A stretch of DNA of 35,967 nt from positions 1-35,967 of the forward strand of contig JAOTWK010000003.1 in assembly GCA_029862935.1 (NCBI GenBank), given 5' to 3'. Made by a program: the position numbers and the translations under genes. Numbering within the stretch: position 1 is the stretch's first letter; each line of letters starts with the position of its first letter. The notes beneath the pieces were generated by a model. That model was given only the letters and a program-made list of their open reading frames with translations, searched no databases and was not told the DNA's origin. Source of the stretch: Gemmatimonadota bacterium (GTDB lineage: Bacteria > Gemmatimonadota > Gemmatimonadetes > Gemmatimonadales > GWC2-71-9). Positions 8,608 to 16,928 of this stretch are shown in pieces.

Positions 8608-9660
8608 CTACTCGATTTCGACTACGACCTTTCCGATCTGCTGACCCTGCTCCAAACGGTGAAACGCATCTACCCCCTGGTCCAGGGGGTATGTGGAGTC
8701 GACAGTCGGCCGTAGGTGGCCCTGCCCGAGCAGTTCGACGATCTGACGGTACTCCTCGGCACTTCCCATCGTGGAGCCCATGATGCTCCACTGAAACCAG
8801 AAGAGTCTGCGGACGTCCACGGACACCTTCGGCCCGGTTGTAGCCCCGCAACTGACGAGCCGGCCACCGCGGCCGAGAATCCGCAGGGACCGATCCCATG
8901 TCGCCTCTCCGACGTTCTCGACCACGACGTCTACGCCACGTCTCTCGGTCAAGGCACGGACGACCTTGACGACGTCTTGTCGATCGTGGTTGATCGTCTC
9001 ATCAGCACCCAGCCGCCGCGCAACTGCGAGTTTTTCGTTGCTCGACGACGTGACTACAACCCGCGCACCGGCGAGTTTCGCGATGGCCAGGGCCGTCGAA
9101 GAAACTCCGCCACCCACTCCCCAAATGAACACCGTCTCACCGGGACGCACCTTGGCTCGGGTCACCAGCATGCGCCACGCCGTGAGGGTCACGAGAGAAT
9201 AGGCCGCCGCCTCGGTCCACGAGATCTCGGTGTGTGGGGCTGGTGGGGTGGGAATCCGCTCGAGGTTCTGCTCCGGGAGGACGATGAGCTCGCACAATGT
9301 TCCAGGGACGTGCTCACCGAGAAGCCCATAGCGTTCACACAACGAGTGCTCTCCGGCGAGGCAGTACTCACACCGATAGCACGAGACCCCTGGGTTGATC
9401 ATCACCCGGTCGCCGGGTTTGGCCCGCGTCACCGCGTCACCGACCGCTTCCACGACGCCGGCGCCGTCGCCTCCGAGGATGTGGGGGAAGGTCAGTGACA
9501 GACCGGGGAGGCCGCGGAGCGTCCACAAATCGAGATGGTTCAACGCTGCGGCCTTGAGCCGAACCAACACGTCACCGGGTTTCGACACCCGGGGAGTTGG
9601 AACCTCGGTCACCTCGAGCTGCGAGCGGTCACCATGGCCCCGCATGACGAGCGCCCTCAT
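8608..9660 (-). CDS. Medium-chain dehydrogenase/reductase (zinc-type alcohol dehydrogenase or quinone oxidoreductase)
   Basis: A 350-residue NAD(P)H-dependent MDR enzyme. The start is taken at the ATG at 9660 (MRALVMRGHG), where family homology begins; the frame extends 52 codons upstream but that part is not protein-like. Structural-zinc cysteines are complete: C94, C97, C100 and C108 (spacing 2-2-7). The usual catalytic-zinc positions are altered: the first Cys is Asn41 in NHLDLW, and the GHE motif reads GGDGAG (63-68). The Rossmann motif GVGGGVSS is at 171-178, followed by an acidic/serine region for the nucleotide. It therefore resembles the quinone-oxidoreductase-like branch that keeps the structural lobe but may lack catalytic zinc. 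The substrate is unknown. It lies 43 bp after the Big/TolB gene on the same strand. Confidence 0.88.
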   Translation of the reverse strand: MRALVMRGHGDRSQLEVTEVPTPRVSKPGDVLVRLKAAALNHLDLWTLRGLPGLSLTFPHILGGDGAGVVEAVGDAVTRAKPGDRVMINPGVSCYRCEYCLAGEHSLCERYGLLGEHVPGTLCELIVLPEQNLERIPTPPAPHTEISWTEAAAYSLVTLTAWRMLVTRAKVRPGETVFIWGVGGGVSSTALAIAKLAGARVVVTSSSNEKLAVARRLGADETINHDRQDVVKVVRALTERRGVDVVVENVGEATWDRSLRILGRGGRLVSCGATTGPKVSVDVRRLFWFQWSIMGSTMGSAEEYRQIVELLGQGHLRPTVDSTYPLDQGVDAFHRLEQGQQIGKVVVEIE

Positions 9661-9703
9661 ATCATGCGAGCGGGTCCGCTTTGCGGGCACCGTCGCGCAG
9701 GCG

Positions 9704-11920
9704 CTACCACCGGAAGGCTGGCCGCACGAGCTGGTCCTGCTCTGCCTGTCGCGGCACCTCAACCGCCTCTCCACCGCCAAGCGGCAGGAGGTAAAGTCGC
9801 CGAGCGACCCTTCCACGGCTGCCCTTGGATTCGACCGTCACCGCCAGGAGATCGCCCGTCGGCGCAACAGCGAAATCGGTGACGACGAGAGTCGCATCCG
9901 TCAGAGCTTGCGTTTGCCCGTCGAGGCTCTGCTTCACGACCACGAACGTCGCCGTGCGACCGACCCGTTCTTCCTGCAGGTACAGCACCGTGTCACCACC
10001 GAGCCAGGCTGGGGCCCGTTGATGGGTTCCGGGACCCCGCGTGAAGTTCCTCTGATTCGCTCCGTCGAGATCCATGAGGTAGATCTCGTAATCGCTGTCA
10101 CGAATCGACGTAAACGCAATGGTTCCACCATCGCGCGAGACCGTCGGTTCCAAGTTCGCCGCACCGCTGGTCAACGGGCGCTGGCCAGTGCCATCCACAT
10201 TCATCACCCAGATCTGCGGCGTCCCGTCGGCATCGGACTGATACACGATCTTCTTCCCATCCGGCGTCCACGCCGGCTCCGTCTCGTTCACTGCAGTCTC
10301 GGTGATTCGTGTCGGATTCGCGCCGTCGGCATCCACCACATAGATCTCGAAATTCCCGTCGACGTTCGATGCATAGGCCAGGCGTGATCCGTCAGGTGCG
10401 TACGCGGGCCCAATGTCGTCACCCGGACCTGAGGTGACGGCGTTGAACTGCGTGGGCGTTGCGCGATCGAACGCGAAGATGTCGGCCGTGCCTGCCCGGG
10501 TAGAGGTCACGACGAGCTCGCCTTGCACGAACACTGCCGCCGTATCGGCGACGTTCCACGGCGTGCTCGCCACCACATCCGTCCGGCCATAGGAAATCGG
10601 CGTGATGGTCCCTTCAGGACTCACACGGGCCACGGAGGTATTCGATGACGTCCAGGTGACCCCAGTCGCTCTCGCCAGCGCGTTCCCCTGTGAATCGGCA
10701 AACGATGCGGTGAGCGTCACGCGATCGTTCGGGCTCATTCCCACGCGGTTCCGATCGAGCGCAAGCCCCGCCGCCACCACGCGCACATTCCACACGGATT
10801 CCCAGTCGCCCGCCGCGCGCGCCGTGAGGGTGGCGGTGCCGATGGCCTTTCCACTTGCCAGGGAGTCTCGCAGGCTGAAGCCCAGAACGGTTGTATCTCC
10901 CACCGTCCACGTGACCGGAGCATCGAGCACGAGGGTCTCGTCCGCCGCGACAGGCAACGCCTGAAACCGCTGCGTGCCACCCAGCGGAACGATCACGGTG
11001 TCCCGGCGGGTTGGGCGAACGTTGAGCCCAGCCAACTCGCGGTGCACTCGCGCCGGAATGCGGAGGTCCTGACCAAACCCACTCGCCCCGATCTCGGCAC
11101 TACCCGCGGACATCGCCGTGACCACGCCCAGCGGGGAAACCGTGACGACGTTGGGATCCGTCGAGCCCCACGTGAACCACCGGTTCTCGACGCGTCGGTT
11201 TCCCTGTGTCGGGACAACGATGTCGACCGTGTCAGACCGAAGTGGGGACAGTGCGATCACCGGATCGGCAAACGTCCATGGCGCCAGGGCAACTTGTACT
11301 TGAATGCGCGCTTGCAGGCCGTTCTGCGCGGTTGCCTCGATCGCCCCAAGTCCCGGCGAGAGCCCCACGACCTTCCCCGTCTGGTCTACATCGGCTACGT
11401 CCGGCCTGAACGAGCGCCAGGTGACCGGGGAGAAGGCAGCGAGTGTGCCGTCCGCTTTGAGAAAGACCGGTCGGAGTTGCCGATCTTCCAGAGGGAACAG
11501 CGCCAGCTGCATCGGCTCGATTCTCAACACACTGGCGACCCCCGTTCCTTGGGGTCCTCTCGCCTGCCCCCCCGTGACGGTGACCTGGAGGGTTCGCCGG
11601 AGGCTCCCGACCTGCACGGTGACCGTGGCCGAACCGGGTCCCGTGCCGACCAGATTTGCCACACCGGGCGGGGCCGCCGCATCGATCTCCACGCGCACCG
11701 TTGCGCGGTCAGACTCCGACCAGTTGAAGGAAACCCTGGTCAACACGTCCCCACCGCTGCCGTAAGCCACCGCGAGGACTTCCTTCCGCTCGCCGAGCGC
11801 GAGCGTGACCCTTTCCGGAATGACTTGCAGGTCGGCAATGCGTTGGCCCAGGAGTTGGACCGGGGTCAGCGTTGCGAGCACTCCCAAGACACATCCAACT
11901 AGCTTCTCGTTTCGATGCAT
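9704..11920 (-). CDS. Secreted Big-type Ig-repeat and TolB-like beta-propeller protein
   Basis: A 738-residue exported protein. The N-terminal signal peptide has the hydrophobic core LVGCVLGVLATLTPVQLLG with a probable cut after LGQ. From about residue 28 to 490 come four to five bacterial Ig-like (Big_2 type) repeats, each recognisable by a V-x-L-x-x-G start and a VTWxSxxxxVAxVxxxGxVxxxxxGxAxIxA-style end. The C-terminal third (about 495-738) is a six-bladed TolB/WD40-like propeller with repeated blade signatures such as PAYAPDGSRLAYASNVDGN and PAWTPDGKKIVYQSDADGT. These architectures usually bind surface polymers or proteins in the periplasm or on the cell surface; no enzyme site is seen. 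An AAGATATCTT palindrome at 11963-11972 lies about 43 nt upstream of the start. Confidence 0.88.
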   Translation of the reverse strand: MHRNEKLVGCVLGVLATLTPVQLLGQRIADLQVIPERVTLALGERKEVLAVAYGSGGDVLTRVSFNWSESDRATVRVEIDAAAPPGVANLVGTGPGSATVTVQVGSLRRTLQVTVTGGQARGPQGTGVASVLRIEPMQLALFPLEDRQLRPVFLKADGTLAAFSPVTWRSFRPDVADVDQTGKVVGLSPGLGAIEATAQNGLQARIQVQVALAPWTFADPVIALSPLRSDTVDIVVPTQGNRRVENRWFTWGSTDPNVVTVSPLGVVTAMSAGSAEIGASGFGQDLRIPARVHRELAGLNVRPTRRDTVIVPLGGTQRFQALPVAADETLVLDAPVTWTVGDTTVLGFSLRDSLASGKAIGTATLTARAAGDWESVWNVRVVAAGLALDRNRVGMSPNDRVTLTASFADSQGNALARATGVTWTSSNTSVARVSPEGTITPISYGRTDVVASTPWNVADTAAVFVQGELVVTSTRAGTADIFAFDRATPTQFNAVTSGPGDDIGPAYAPDGSRLAYASNVDGNFEIYVVDADGANPTRITETAVNETEPAWTPDGKKIVYQSDADGTPQIWVMNVDGTGQRPLTSGAANLEPTVSRDGGTIAFTSIRDSDYEIYLMDLDGANQRNFTRGPGTHQRAPAWLGGDTVLYLQEERVGRTATFVVVKQSLDGQTQALTDATLVVTDFAVAPTGDLLAVTVESKGSRGRVARRLYLLPLGGGEAVEVPRQAEQDQLVRPAFRW

Positions 11921-12124
11921 GACCTGCCGCCGTGATATGACCGTAAGTTACTATCGTTTCAGAAGATATCTTGGAACGCTAGAACCACCGCTCCCCAGTG
12001 TCAAGCGAGGTTTTCAAGCTGGTGCGCCAGTTCTTCGCGTTGGGACCCAAACCAGGCCTTGCCTTCGCACGGCCACACACGAAAACTACTAGAGGCAAAC
12101 CGATCTCCCCGATGGAGGGCTGTG
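11921..12124. other. Divergent intergenic region between the Big/TolB and histone-like genes
   Basis: About 200 bp with both start codons facing outward. It holds a 10-bp perfect palindrome AAGATATCTT (11963-11972) and locally AT-rich sequence (11930-11975) where the minus-strand promoter is most likely. GGAGG at 12112-12116 is the ribosome-binding site of the plus-strand gene. No clear paired -35/-10 boxes could be settled. Confidence 0.4.
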
Positions 12125-12493
12125 ATGACCTTGAATTCTGATCCCAGCGGGACCGGACTGGGCGGTCCCGGTATGTGGGACCCAATGCCGCTGACGCCGC
12201 CCGTGAAACCGCCGGCACCGCGCGAGGAGCCGCAGTTCATCTGGACACAACCCGAGCCCGCCGCCCCTGCCAAGGAAAAGCAAGCGCCGGCGCAGGCCGC
12301 GCCGAAGAAGCGCACGGCAAAGAAGAAGGCGGTCAAGAAGAAGTCCGCAAAGAAGACGGTGAAGAAGAAGGTCAAGAAGAAAGCCAAGAAGAAAGCTGCC
12401 AAGCGCAAGAAACCCGTGAGAAAGAAGAAAGCGACGAGGAAGAAGGCCACCCGCAAGAAGAAGTCAGCGGGTCGCGCGAAGAAACGTCGCTAG
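12125..12493 (+). CDS. Lysine-rich histone H1-like DNA-binding protein
   Basis: A 122-residue protein in two parts. The first 60 residues are Pro/Gly-rich and carry the few acidic and aromatic residues. The last 62 are almost wholly Lys, Ala, Arg and Thr in KKKA/KKKS/KKAT-like repeats. This matches the bacterial H1-like tails (HctB, AlgP/AlgR3, PhaF tail) that bind DNA without sequence specificity and help compact the nucleoid. The ATG at 12125 is chosen because GGAGG precedes it by about 8 nt; a TTG at 12059 would add 22 residues with no ribosome-binding site. There is no signal peptide, so it is cytoplasmic. The N-terminal part matches no fold I recognise. Lys-rich repeats are low complexity, so the functional call is by analogy. 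Confidence 0.85.
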   Translation: MTLNSDPSGTGLGGPGMWDPMPLTPPVKPPAPREEPQFIWTQPEPAAPAKEKQAPAQAAPKKRTAKKKAVKKKSAKKTVKKKVKKKAKKKAAKRKKPVRKKKATRKKATRKKKSAGRAKKRR

Positions 12494-12530
12494 GAAGAGG
12501 ATGTCGCTCCGGCTCTCCTCTCGGTGAGTC

Positions 12531-12570
12531 ACGCGCCGGCGCCGCGGTGGCGGTGGCCGGCGCGTCACTA
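12531..12570 (+). terminator. Candidate terminator after the histone-like gene
   Basis: A 10-bp GC-rich inverted repeat, ACGCGCCGGC (12531-12540) and GCCGGCGCGT (12556-12565), encloses a 15-nt loop and is followed by a weak T tract (CACTATTTG). The stem is strong but the T run is poor. From here to 12676 no gene is seen. Confidence 0.45.
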
Positions 12571-12676
12571 TTTGAGACAGCTCGCCATACTTATGGGGTC
12601 GCTTCCTCCAGGCTGCGGATTTCGCCACTGATCCCCTACGCTCACCCGTGAGTGCCACAAGCATGGAACAGCCCGC

Positions 12677-14062
12677 ATGACCGTGCCCACGTCCACCCCT
12701 CAGGGGGCTCGTCGCATTCGCCCCCGAGAATTCCTCGTCCTTGTCAGCCTCGCGATCGGAATGGGGTGTGGGCCGGCAGAACCGTCGACCGCCTATGTGG
12801 GGGCAACCGTTTGGGATGGCACTGCCGGCGCCCCCATCCTCGATGCCGCCATTGTCGTCAGGGGTGGACGCATCGAACGAATTGGACCCGCCGCAAGCGT
12901 GGCCATACCACGAAATGCCGAGGTGGTCAGGCTCGATGGGACCTGGGTGATCCCCGGCCTGATCGATGCTCACACGCATGCCGAGCGCTGGACACTCAAC
13001 CGGTTTCTCGCCTACGGTGTCACCAGCGTACGCGATGTCGGTGGCGTGCTAGACAGCATCGTGACCCTGCGCGACGAGGTCCAGCTCAATACAACCTTGG
13101 GCCCGCGCATGTTCATCGCCGGAGCAATGATTGATGGACCGCCTGCCACACGGCCTGACGCGATCGAGGTCGCGACGGCAGAGCAGGCACGACAGGCAGT
13201 GGACCGGCTCGTGACGTTGAACGCGTCCCACGTGAAGCTCTACACGCGGATCGATGAACCATTGCTGCGTGCCGTGCTGGACGAAGCACAGGCCCTCGAT
13301 GTTCCGGTCACGGCACATCTCGGCAAGGTGGATGCGGTCACGGCAGCCAGTCTGGGACTGAATGCCATTGAACACATGACGGGTGTCGTCGAAGCGTCCG
13401 TCAGCCGGCCAGAGGCCTATTTCAATGCGCACGATGACTTCTTCACCGGCTGGAATCGCACGGAGTATGATTGGGCCACGCTGGACTCAGCTGCAATCGA
13501 AGGGACCATCCGCGAACTGCTGAATCACGGCGTGACCATCGTCCCGACGCTTGCACTTCACGAAGCCTATAGCCGGCTGACCGATGCCGCCTACATCGCG
13601 CGACTCGACCTGTCAGGCGTGCCACTGGACGTACAGATCGGGTGGGACATTCCAGATCTCGTCAGGCGAGCCGGACTGACGGCAACCGACCTCGCCAACC
13701 TGCGACGCGCCCGCGCATATCAAGATCGCTTCGTCCGCTACTTCAATCGAGCTGGGGGCGATATCGCGGCAGGAAGTGACTCGCCGAACCAGCTCCTTCC
13801 GCCTGGCGCGAGCCTGCACGATGAACTCCAGTTGCTCGTGCGTGCCGGGCTGTCGCCGCGAGATGCGTTGCTCGCCGCCACGCGAACACCAGCACGCCTT
13901 ATCCGGGCCGACTCGCTCGGTGTCCTGCGGTCCGGCGCGGTCGCTGATTTCGTTGTGCTGAACGCCGATCCTCTCCTCGATATCGCAAACACACGACGCA
14001 TCGATCGCGTCGTCTTCCGCGGGATTGTATATGCCCCCGCGGAGCTCATGGTGTGGAACTGA
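12677..14062 (+). CDS. Amidohydrolase family lipoprotein (imidazolonepropionase/Xaa-Pro dipeptidase-like)
   Basis: A 461-residue metal-dependent hydrolase of the amidohydrolase superfamily. The N-terminus has a basic stretch, a hydrophobic segment (FLVLVSLAIGMG) and a lipobox cysteine at C31, so it is probably membrane-anchored outside the cytoplasm. The metal centre is complete: H99 and H101 in DAHTHAE, the probable carboxylated Lys177 in HVKLYT, H204 in TAHLG, H223 in IEHMTG and D358 in AAGSDSP. This is the binuclear arrangement of the prolidase/imidazolonepropionase-like subgroup, which cleaves dipeptides or cyclic amides; the exact substrate cannot be read. The second amidohydrolase starts 4 bp after it, so the two form an operon and probably act on related peptide-derived substrates. 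Confidence 0.93.
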   Translation: MTVPTSTPQGARRIRPREFLVLVSLAIGMGCGPAEPSTAYVGATVWDGTAGAPILDAAIVVRGGRIERIGPAASVAIPRNAEVVRLDGTWVIPGLIDAHTHAERWTLNRFLAYGVTSVRDVGGVLDSIVTLRDEVQLNTTLGPRMFIAGAMIDGPPATRPDAIEVATAEQARQAVDRLVTLNASHVKLYTRIDEPLLRAVLDEAQALDVPVTAHLGKVDAVTAASLGLNAIEHMTGVVEASVSRPEAYFNAHDDFFTGWNRTEYDWATLDSAAIEGTIRELLNHGVTIVPTLALHEAYSRLTDAAYIARLDLSGVPLDVQIGWDIPDLVRRAGLTATDLANLRRARAYQDRFVRYFNRAGGDIAAGSDSPNQLLPPGASLHDELQLLVRAGLSPRDALLAATRTPARLIRADSLGVLRSGAVADFVVLNADPLLDIANTRRIDRVVFRGIVYAPAELMVWN

Positions 14063-14066
14063 GATC

Positions 14067-15743
14067 ATGCTAAAGCGCCTCATACTCCTCTTGGTCCTGG
14101 CAGGCACAGCCTGTGGGCCTTCGGATCGCCTCGACTTCATCCTAGAGAACGGATGGGTCGTGGACGGCACCGGCAATCCACGATTCAGAGCCGACGTCGG
14201 GGTACGAGGCGATCGTATTGCGGCGATCGGCCACTTGACCGACGTGCCGGCACGACGCAGGGTCGACGTTTCGGAACTGGTGGTCGCCCCGGGGTTCATA
14301 GACATGCTTGGATGGTCCGATATCAAGCTGTTGGCGGATGGCCGCGCGGTGAGCAAGATCACCCAAGGCATCACGACGGAAATCACGGGCGAAGGCACTT
14401 CGGTGGCGCCGCACAGCCCTGCGACGATCGAAGAAGATGCAGACTATTACGCGCGCCTCGGTGTCGTCGTCGACTGGAAAGACTTGGACGGCTATTTCAC
14501 GCGTTTCGAACGATCGGGCTCGGCGATCAATCTGGCATCATTCGTGGGAGCGACGCAGGTACGAAAGGTCGTGCTGGGAGACGCCGATCGCGCACCAACT
14601 CCCGACGAGCTCGCGCACATGGTGGCGCTGGTGGACAGCGCGATGCTGCAGGGTGCATTGGGCGTGTCGACATCACTGGTCTATGCCCCGGCCTTCTATG
14701 CGTCGACGGACGAACTCGTTGCCCTCGCCCAGGCCGCACAACGCCATGGCGGAGTCTATGCGACGCACCTGCGCAATGAAGGCGCGGGCATGGACGCCGC
14801 CTTGGATGAGGCCTTGGCAATCGCCCAGGCCGCGGACATCCCGGTGGAAATCTGGCATCTCAAGCGAGCAGGAGAAGCAAACTGGGGCGACATGGCCCGA
14901 ATGCTTGCCCGGCTCGATTCCGCACGTGCTGCGGGGATCGATATCACCGCAGACCTCTATCCATATCAAGCCGGCGCGGCGTCGCTGGGGGCGAGCATTC
15001 CCCAGTGGGCGCACGAGGGCGGTACCGATTCGCTGATCACACGCTTGCGAGATCCAGCCGCCCGGGACCGCATCCGCGCCGAAATCACCGGGCCCAGCAT
15101 GGGGATCCAGAATTTCTATCGTGACGCCGGAGGCGCCAACGGGGTCCTCGTCGCAGGCGTGTTCGCCGACTCCCTCAAGTACCTCGAAGGCAAGAGCATC
15201 AGGCAGGTGGCCAGCATCTGGGGGGTGAGCCCCGAAGATGCGTTATTCGACATGCTGATCAAAGACGCGGCCAATACGGGCGCCATCTACTTCATGATGC
15301 AGGAAAGCGACGTTCGTGAGGCGATTCGCGCGCCGTGGACGAGCTTTTGTACGGACTACGGCGCCGTAGCCCCCGACGGCATCCTCTCGACCGACCAGGT
15401 CCACCCCCGCGTCTACGGAAGTTTTCCCCGTGTGCTCGGCCGCTACGTCCGTGAGCATCAGCTCCTGACTCTGGAACTCGCGGTCCGGAAGATGACATCG
15501 CTGGCTGCACAGCGGGTGGGTCTCTTCGATCGAGGCCTGCTGCGACCTGGGCTCGCTGCGGACATCGTCGTATTCGATGCGGAAAGTATTATTGATCGTG
15601 CCACCTTCGAAGACCCTCACCGGGTATCGGACGGTATGCGCTACGTGCTGGTCAATGGTGTCATGGTCCTGGACGACGCTCGGGTGACCGACGCTCGTCC
15701 TGGACGGGGGCTGCGAGGTCCAGGATGGACCAGCCGCAATTAG
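14067..15743 (+). CDS. N-acyl-D-amino-acid deacylase-like lipoprotein (D-aminoacylase family, altered metal site)
   Basis: A 558-residue amidohydrolase-superfamily protein. The start is the ATG at 14067, giving a short lipoprotein signal (LKRLILLLVLAGTAC, lipobox C16); upstream in-frame starts overlap the preceding gene. Overall layout follows D-aminoacylases: small beta domain (about 20-75), barrel (75-500), return to the beta domain with a GLLRPGLAADIVVFD ending. H234 (YATHLRNEG), H264 (IWHLKRAG) and D430 (SFCTDYG) match the conserved second-half ligands. The canonical HxH of the first strand is missing: where PGFIDVHTHDD is expected the protein reads PGFIDMLGWSD (75-85). The C96-type cysteine position is also replaced (GEGTS near 108-112). 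It belongs to a recognised variant group, so the defect is not a sequencing error, but its metal content and activity are uncertain. Confidence 0.9.
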   Translation: MLKRLILLLVLAGTACGPSDRLDFILENGWVVDGTGNPRFRADVGVRGDRIAAIGHLTDVPARRRVDVSELVVAPGFIDMLGWSDIKLLADGRAVSKITQGITTEITGEGTSVAPHSPATIEEDADYYARLGVVVDWKDLDGYFTRFERSGSAINLASFVGATQVRKVVLGDADRAPTPDELAHMVALVDSAMLQGALGVSTSLVYAPAFYASTDELVALAQAAQRHGGVYATHLRNEGAGMDAALDEALAIAQAADIPVEIWHLKRAGEANWGDMARMLARLDSARAAGIDITADLYPYQAGAASLGASIPQWAHEGGTDSLITRLRDPAARDRIRAEITGPSMGIQNFYRDAGGANGVLVAGVFADSLKYLEGKSIRQVASIWGVSPEDALFDMLIKDAANTGAIYFMMQESDVREAIRAPWTSFCTDYGAVAPDGILSTDQVHPRVYGSFPRVLGRYVREHQLLTLELAVRKMTSLAAQRVGLFDRGLLRPGLAADIVVFDAESIIDRATFEDPHRVSDGMRYVLVNGVMVLDDARVTDARPGRGLRGPGWTSRN

Positions 15744-15848
15744 CCGAGGTCTAATCCGCTACCTTTAGCGCAGTCGTCCACCATCGCGGATCTCCGTGGT
15801 CGGTACAGCGATTATTCAGCACCAACCGTGTTTCGGGAGAGGTCGTCG
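15744..15848 (+). other. Intergenic leader upstream of selD
   Basis: About 105 bp without a gene. The right end contains GGGAGAGG (15834-15841), a good ribosome-binding site 7 nt before the selD ATG. This supports translation from 15849 rather than from any start downstream of the UGA. No clear promoter boxes are assigned. Confidence 0.5.
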
Positions 15849-16928
15849 ATGCCCAACGCCCCGCGTGATCAGCGGCCGCGTATTCGGCTGACGACGCTGT
15901 CACACGGCGCCGGTTGAGCCTGCAAGCTCGGCCCGGCCGAGTTGATGCAGGTACTGCGTCATGTGCCAGCAGTCGAAGATCCCCGGGTGCTCGTCGGCTC
16001 CCTGACCCGGGACGATGCCGCCGTGTATCGTGTGGATGACGACCGTGCGATCGTTGCGACAGTCGACTTCTTCACGCCTATCGTTGACGACCCCTACACG
16101 TTCGGTGCGATCGCGGCGACAAACGCCCTCAGTGATGTATATGCCATGGGCGCGACTCCCCGCTTTGCGCTCCATCTCGTTGCATGGCCACGCGAGCCGG
16201 AGATCCTCGAGCTCGTGGGCCCCACTGTACAAGGGAGTGTCGACAAAGCGCGCGAAGCCGGTGTCTTCATTCTTGGCGGTCATTCGATCGAAGACCGTGA
16301 GCCGAAATTCGGAATGGTCACGATTGGCGAGGTCCGACCCGATGACCTCCTGACAAACGCAGGCGCCCGCCCCGGCAATCGACTCGTGCTGACGAAGCCC
16401 ATTGGGACAGGCATCTTGGCAACGGCCCTCAAGCAGTCACGCATCTCCGAGCAGGACATGTCCGAGGCCGTGCGTGCCATGACGACCCTGAACGCCAGCG
16501 CCGCAGCAGCCGCACGCACGGTTGGATCTGCGGTGCGGGCCGTGACCGACGTGACGGGGTTCGGCCTTGTCGGACACCTTCATACCATGCTGCAGGCAAG
16601 TGGTATGGCCGCAGTGGTGCGGGCCGACGCGGTCCCGTTGTTCGACCGCGTACGCGAGCTCATCGGTGAAGGTGCCGTACCTGGTGGAACCCAGCGCAAC
16701 GTGACCGCTGGCGACGCGTACGTCCGGTGGGCGTCCGAGATCAACGAGACTGTCAAGACGGCCCTCTGCGATGCGCAAACCTCCGGTGGCCTCCTCATCG
16801 CGGTGGATGCCGACGCCGTCGATCCGCTCTTGATCGCACTTGAGGAACGACAGACCGCGGGCGCAGTCATTGGGGAGATCGTCGCCGGAGAGCGCGGAAC
16901 GGTGGAGGTACGTGGTGGCACAGAGTAA
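15849..16928 (+). CDS. selD: Selenide,water dikinase, selenocysteine-containing (in-frame UGA at codon 23)
   Basis: Makes selenophosphate from selenide and ATP, the selenium donor for selenocysteine and selenouridine. From the ATG at 15849 the frame reads LTTLSHGAG, then TGA (15915-15917), then ACKLGPAEL. This is the SelD catalytic loop (E. coli SHGAGCGCK), with UGA exactly at the catalytic Cys17 position. The essential lysine follows as Lys26. Read as Sec23 the protein is 359 residues, near the usual 345-350. The rest is intact: ATP-binding DFFTPIVDDPYTFG, GGHSIED and GFGLVGHL, and a final SGGLLIAV. Initiation after the UGA (TTG 15942 or ATG 15945) would lose the catalytic loop. A stem-loop starts 3 nt after the UGA. 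The 3' end overlaps the next gene by 14 nt. Confidence 0.93.
15918..15950 (+). promoter_or_regulatory. Candidate bacterial SECIS hairpin in selD
   Basis: Directly after the UGA, CTGCA (15920-15924) pairs with TGCAG (15946-15950). AGCTCGGC (15925-15932) pairs with GCCGAGTT (15936-15943, with one G-U). A two-base bulge (15944-15945) and a CCG apical loop (15933-15935) complete the stem. The apical loop begins about 16 nt after the UGA, in the range used by bacterial SECIS elements, which SelB recognises to insert selenocysteine. The loop contains a G, as in the consensus. Confidence 0.72.

Noticed and set aside
11042..11902. A 286-codon plus-strand frame opposite the Big/TolB gene
   Set aside because: Antisense shadow without protein-like composition; the minus-strand gene has a signal peptide and clear repeats.
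13613..14398. A 261-codon minus-strand frame across the amidohydrolase junction
   Set aside because: It overlaps two strongly supported plus-strand genes and shows no domain.
15942..16928. selD as a truncated, Cys-less gene starting after the UGA
   Set aside because: Upstream sequence continues the SelD family signature in the same frame through the TGA, with a good ribosome-binding site at 15834-15841.
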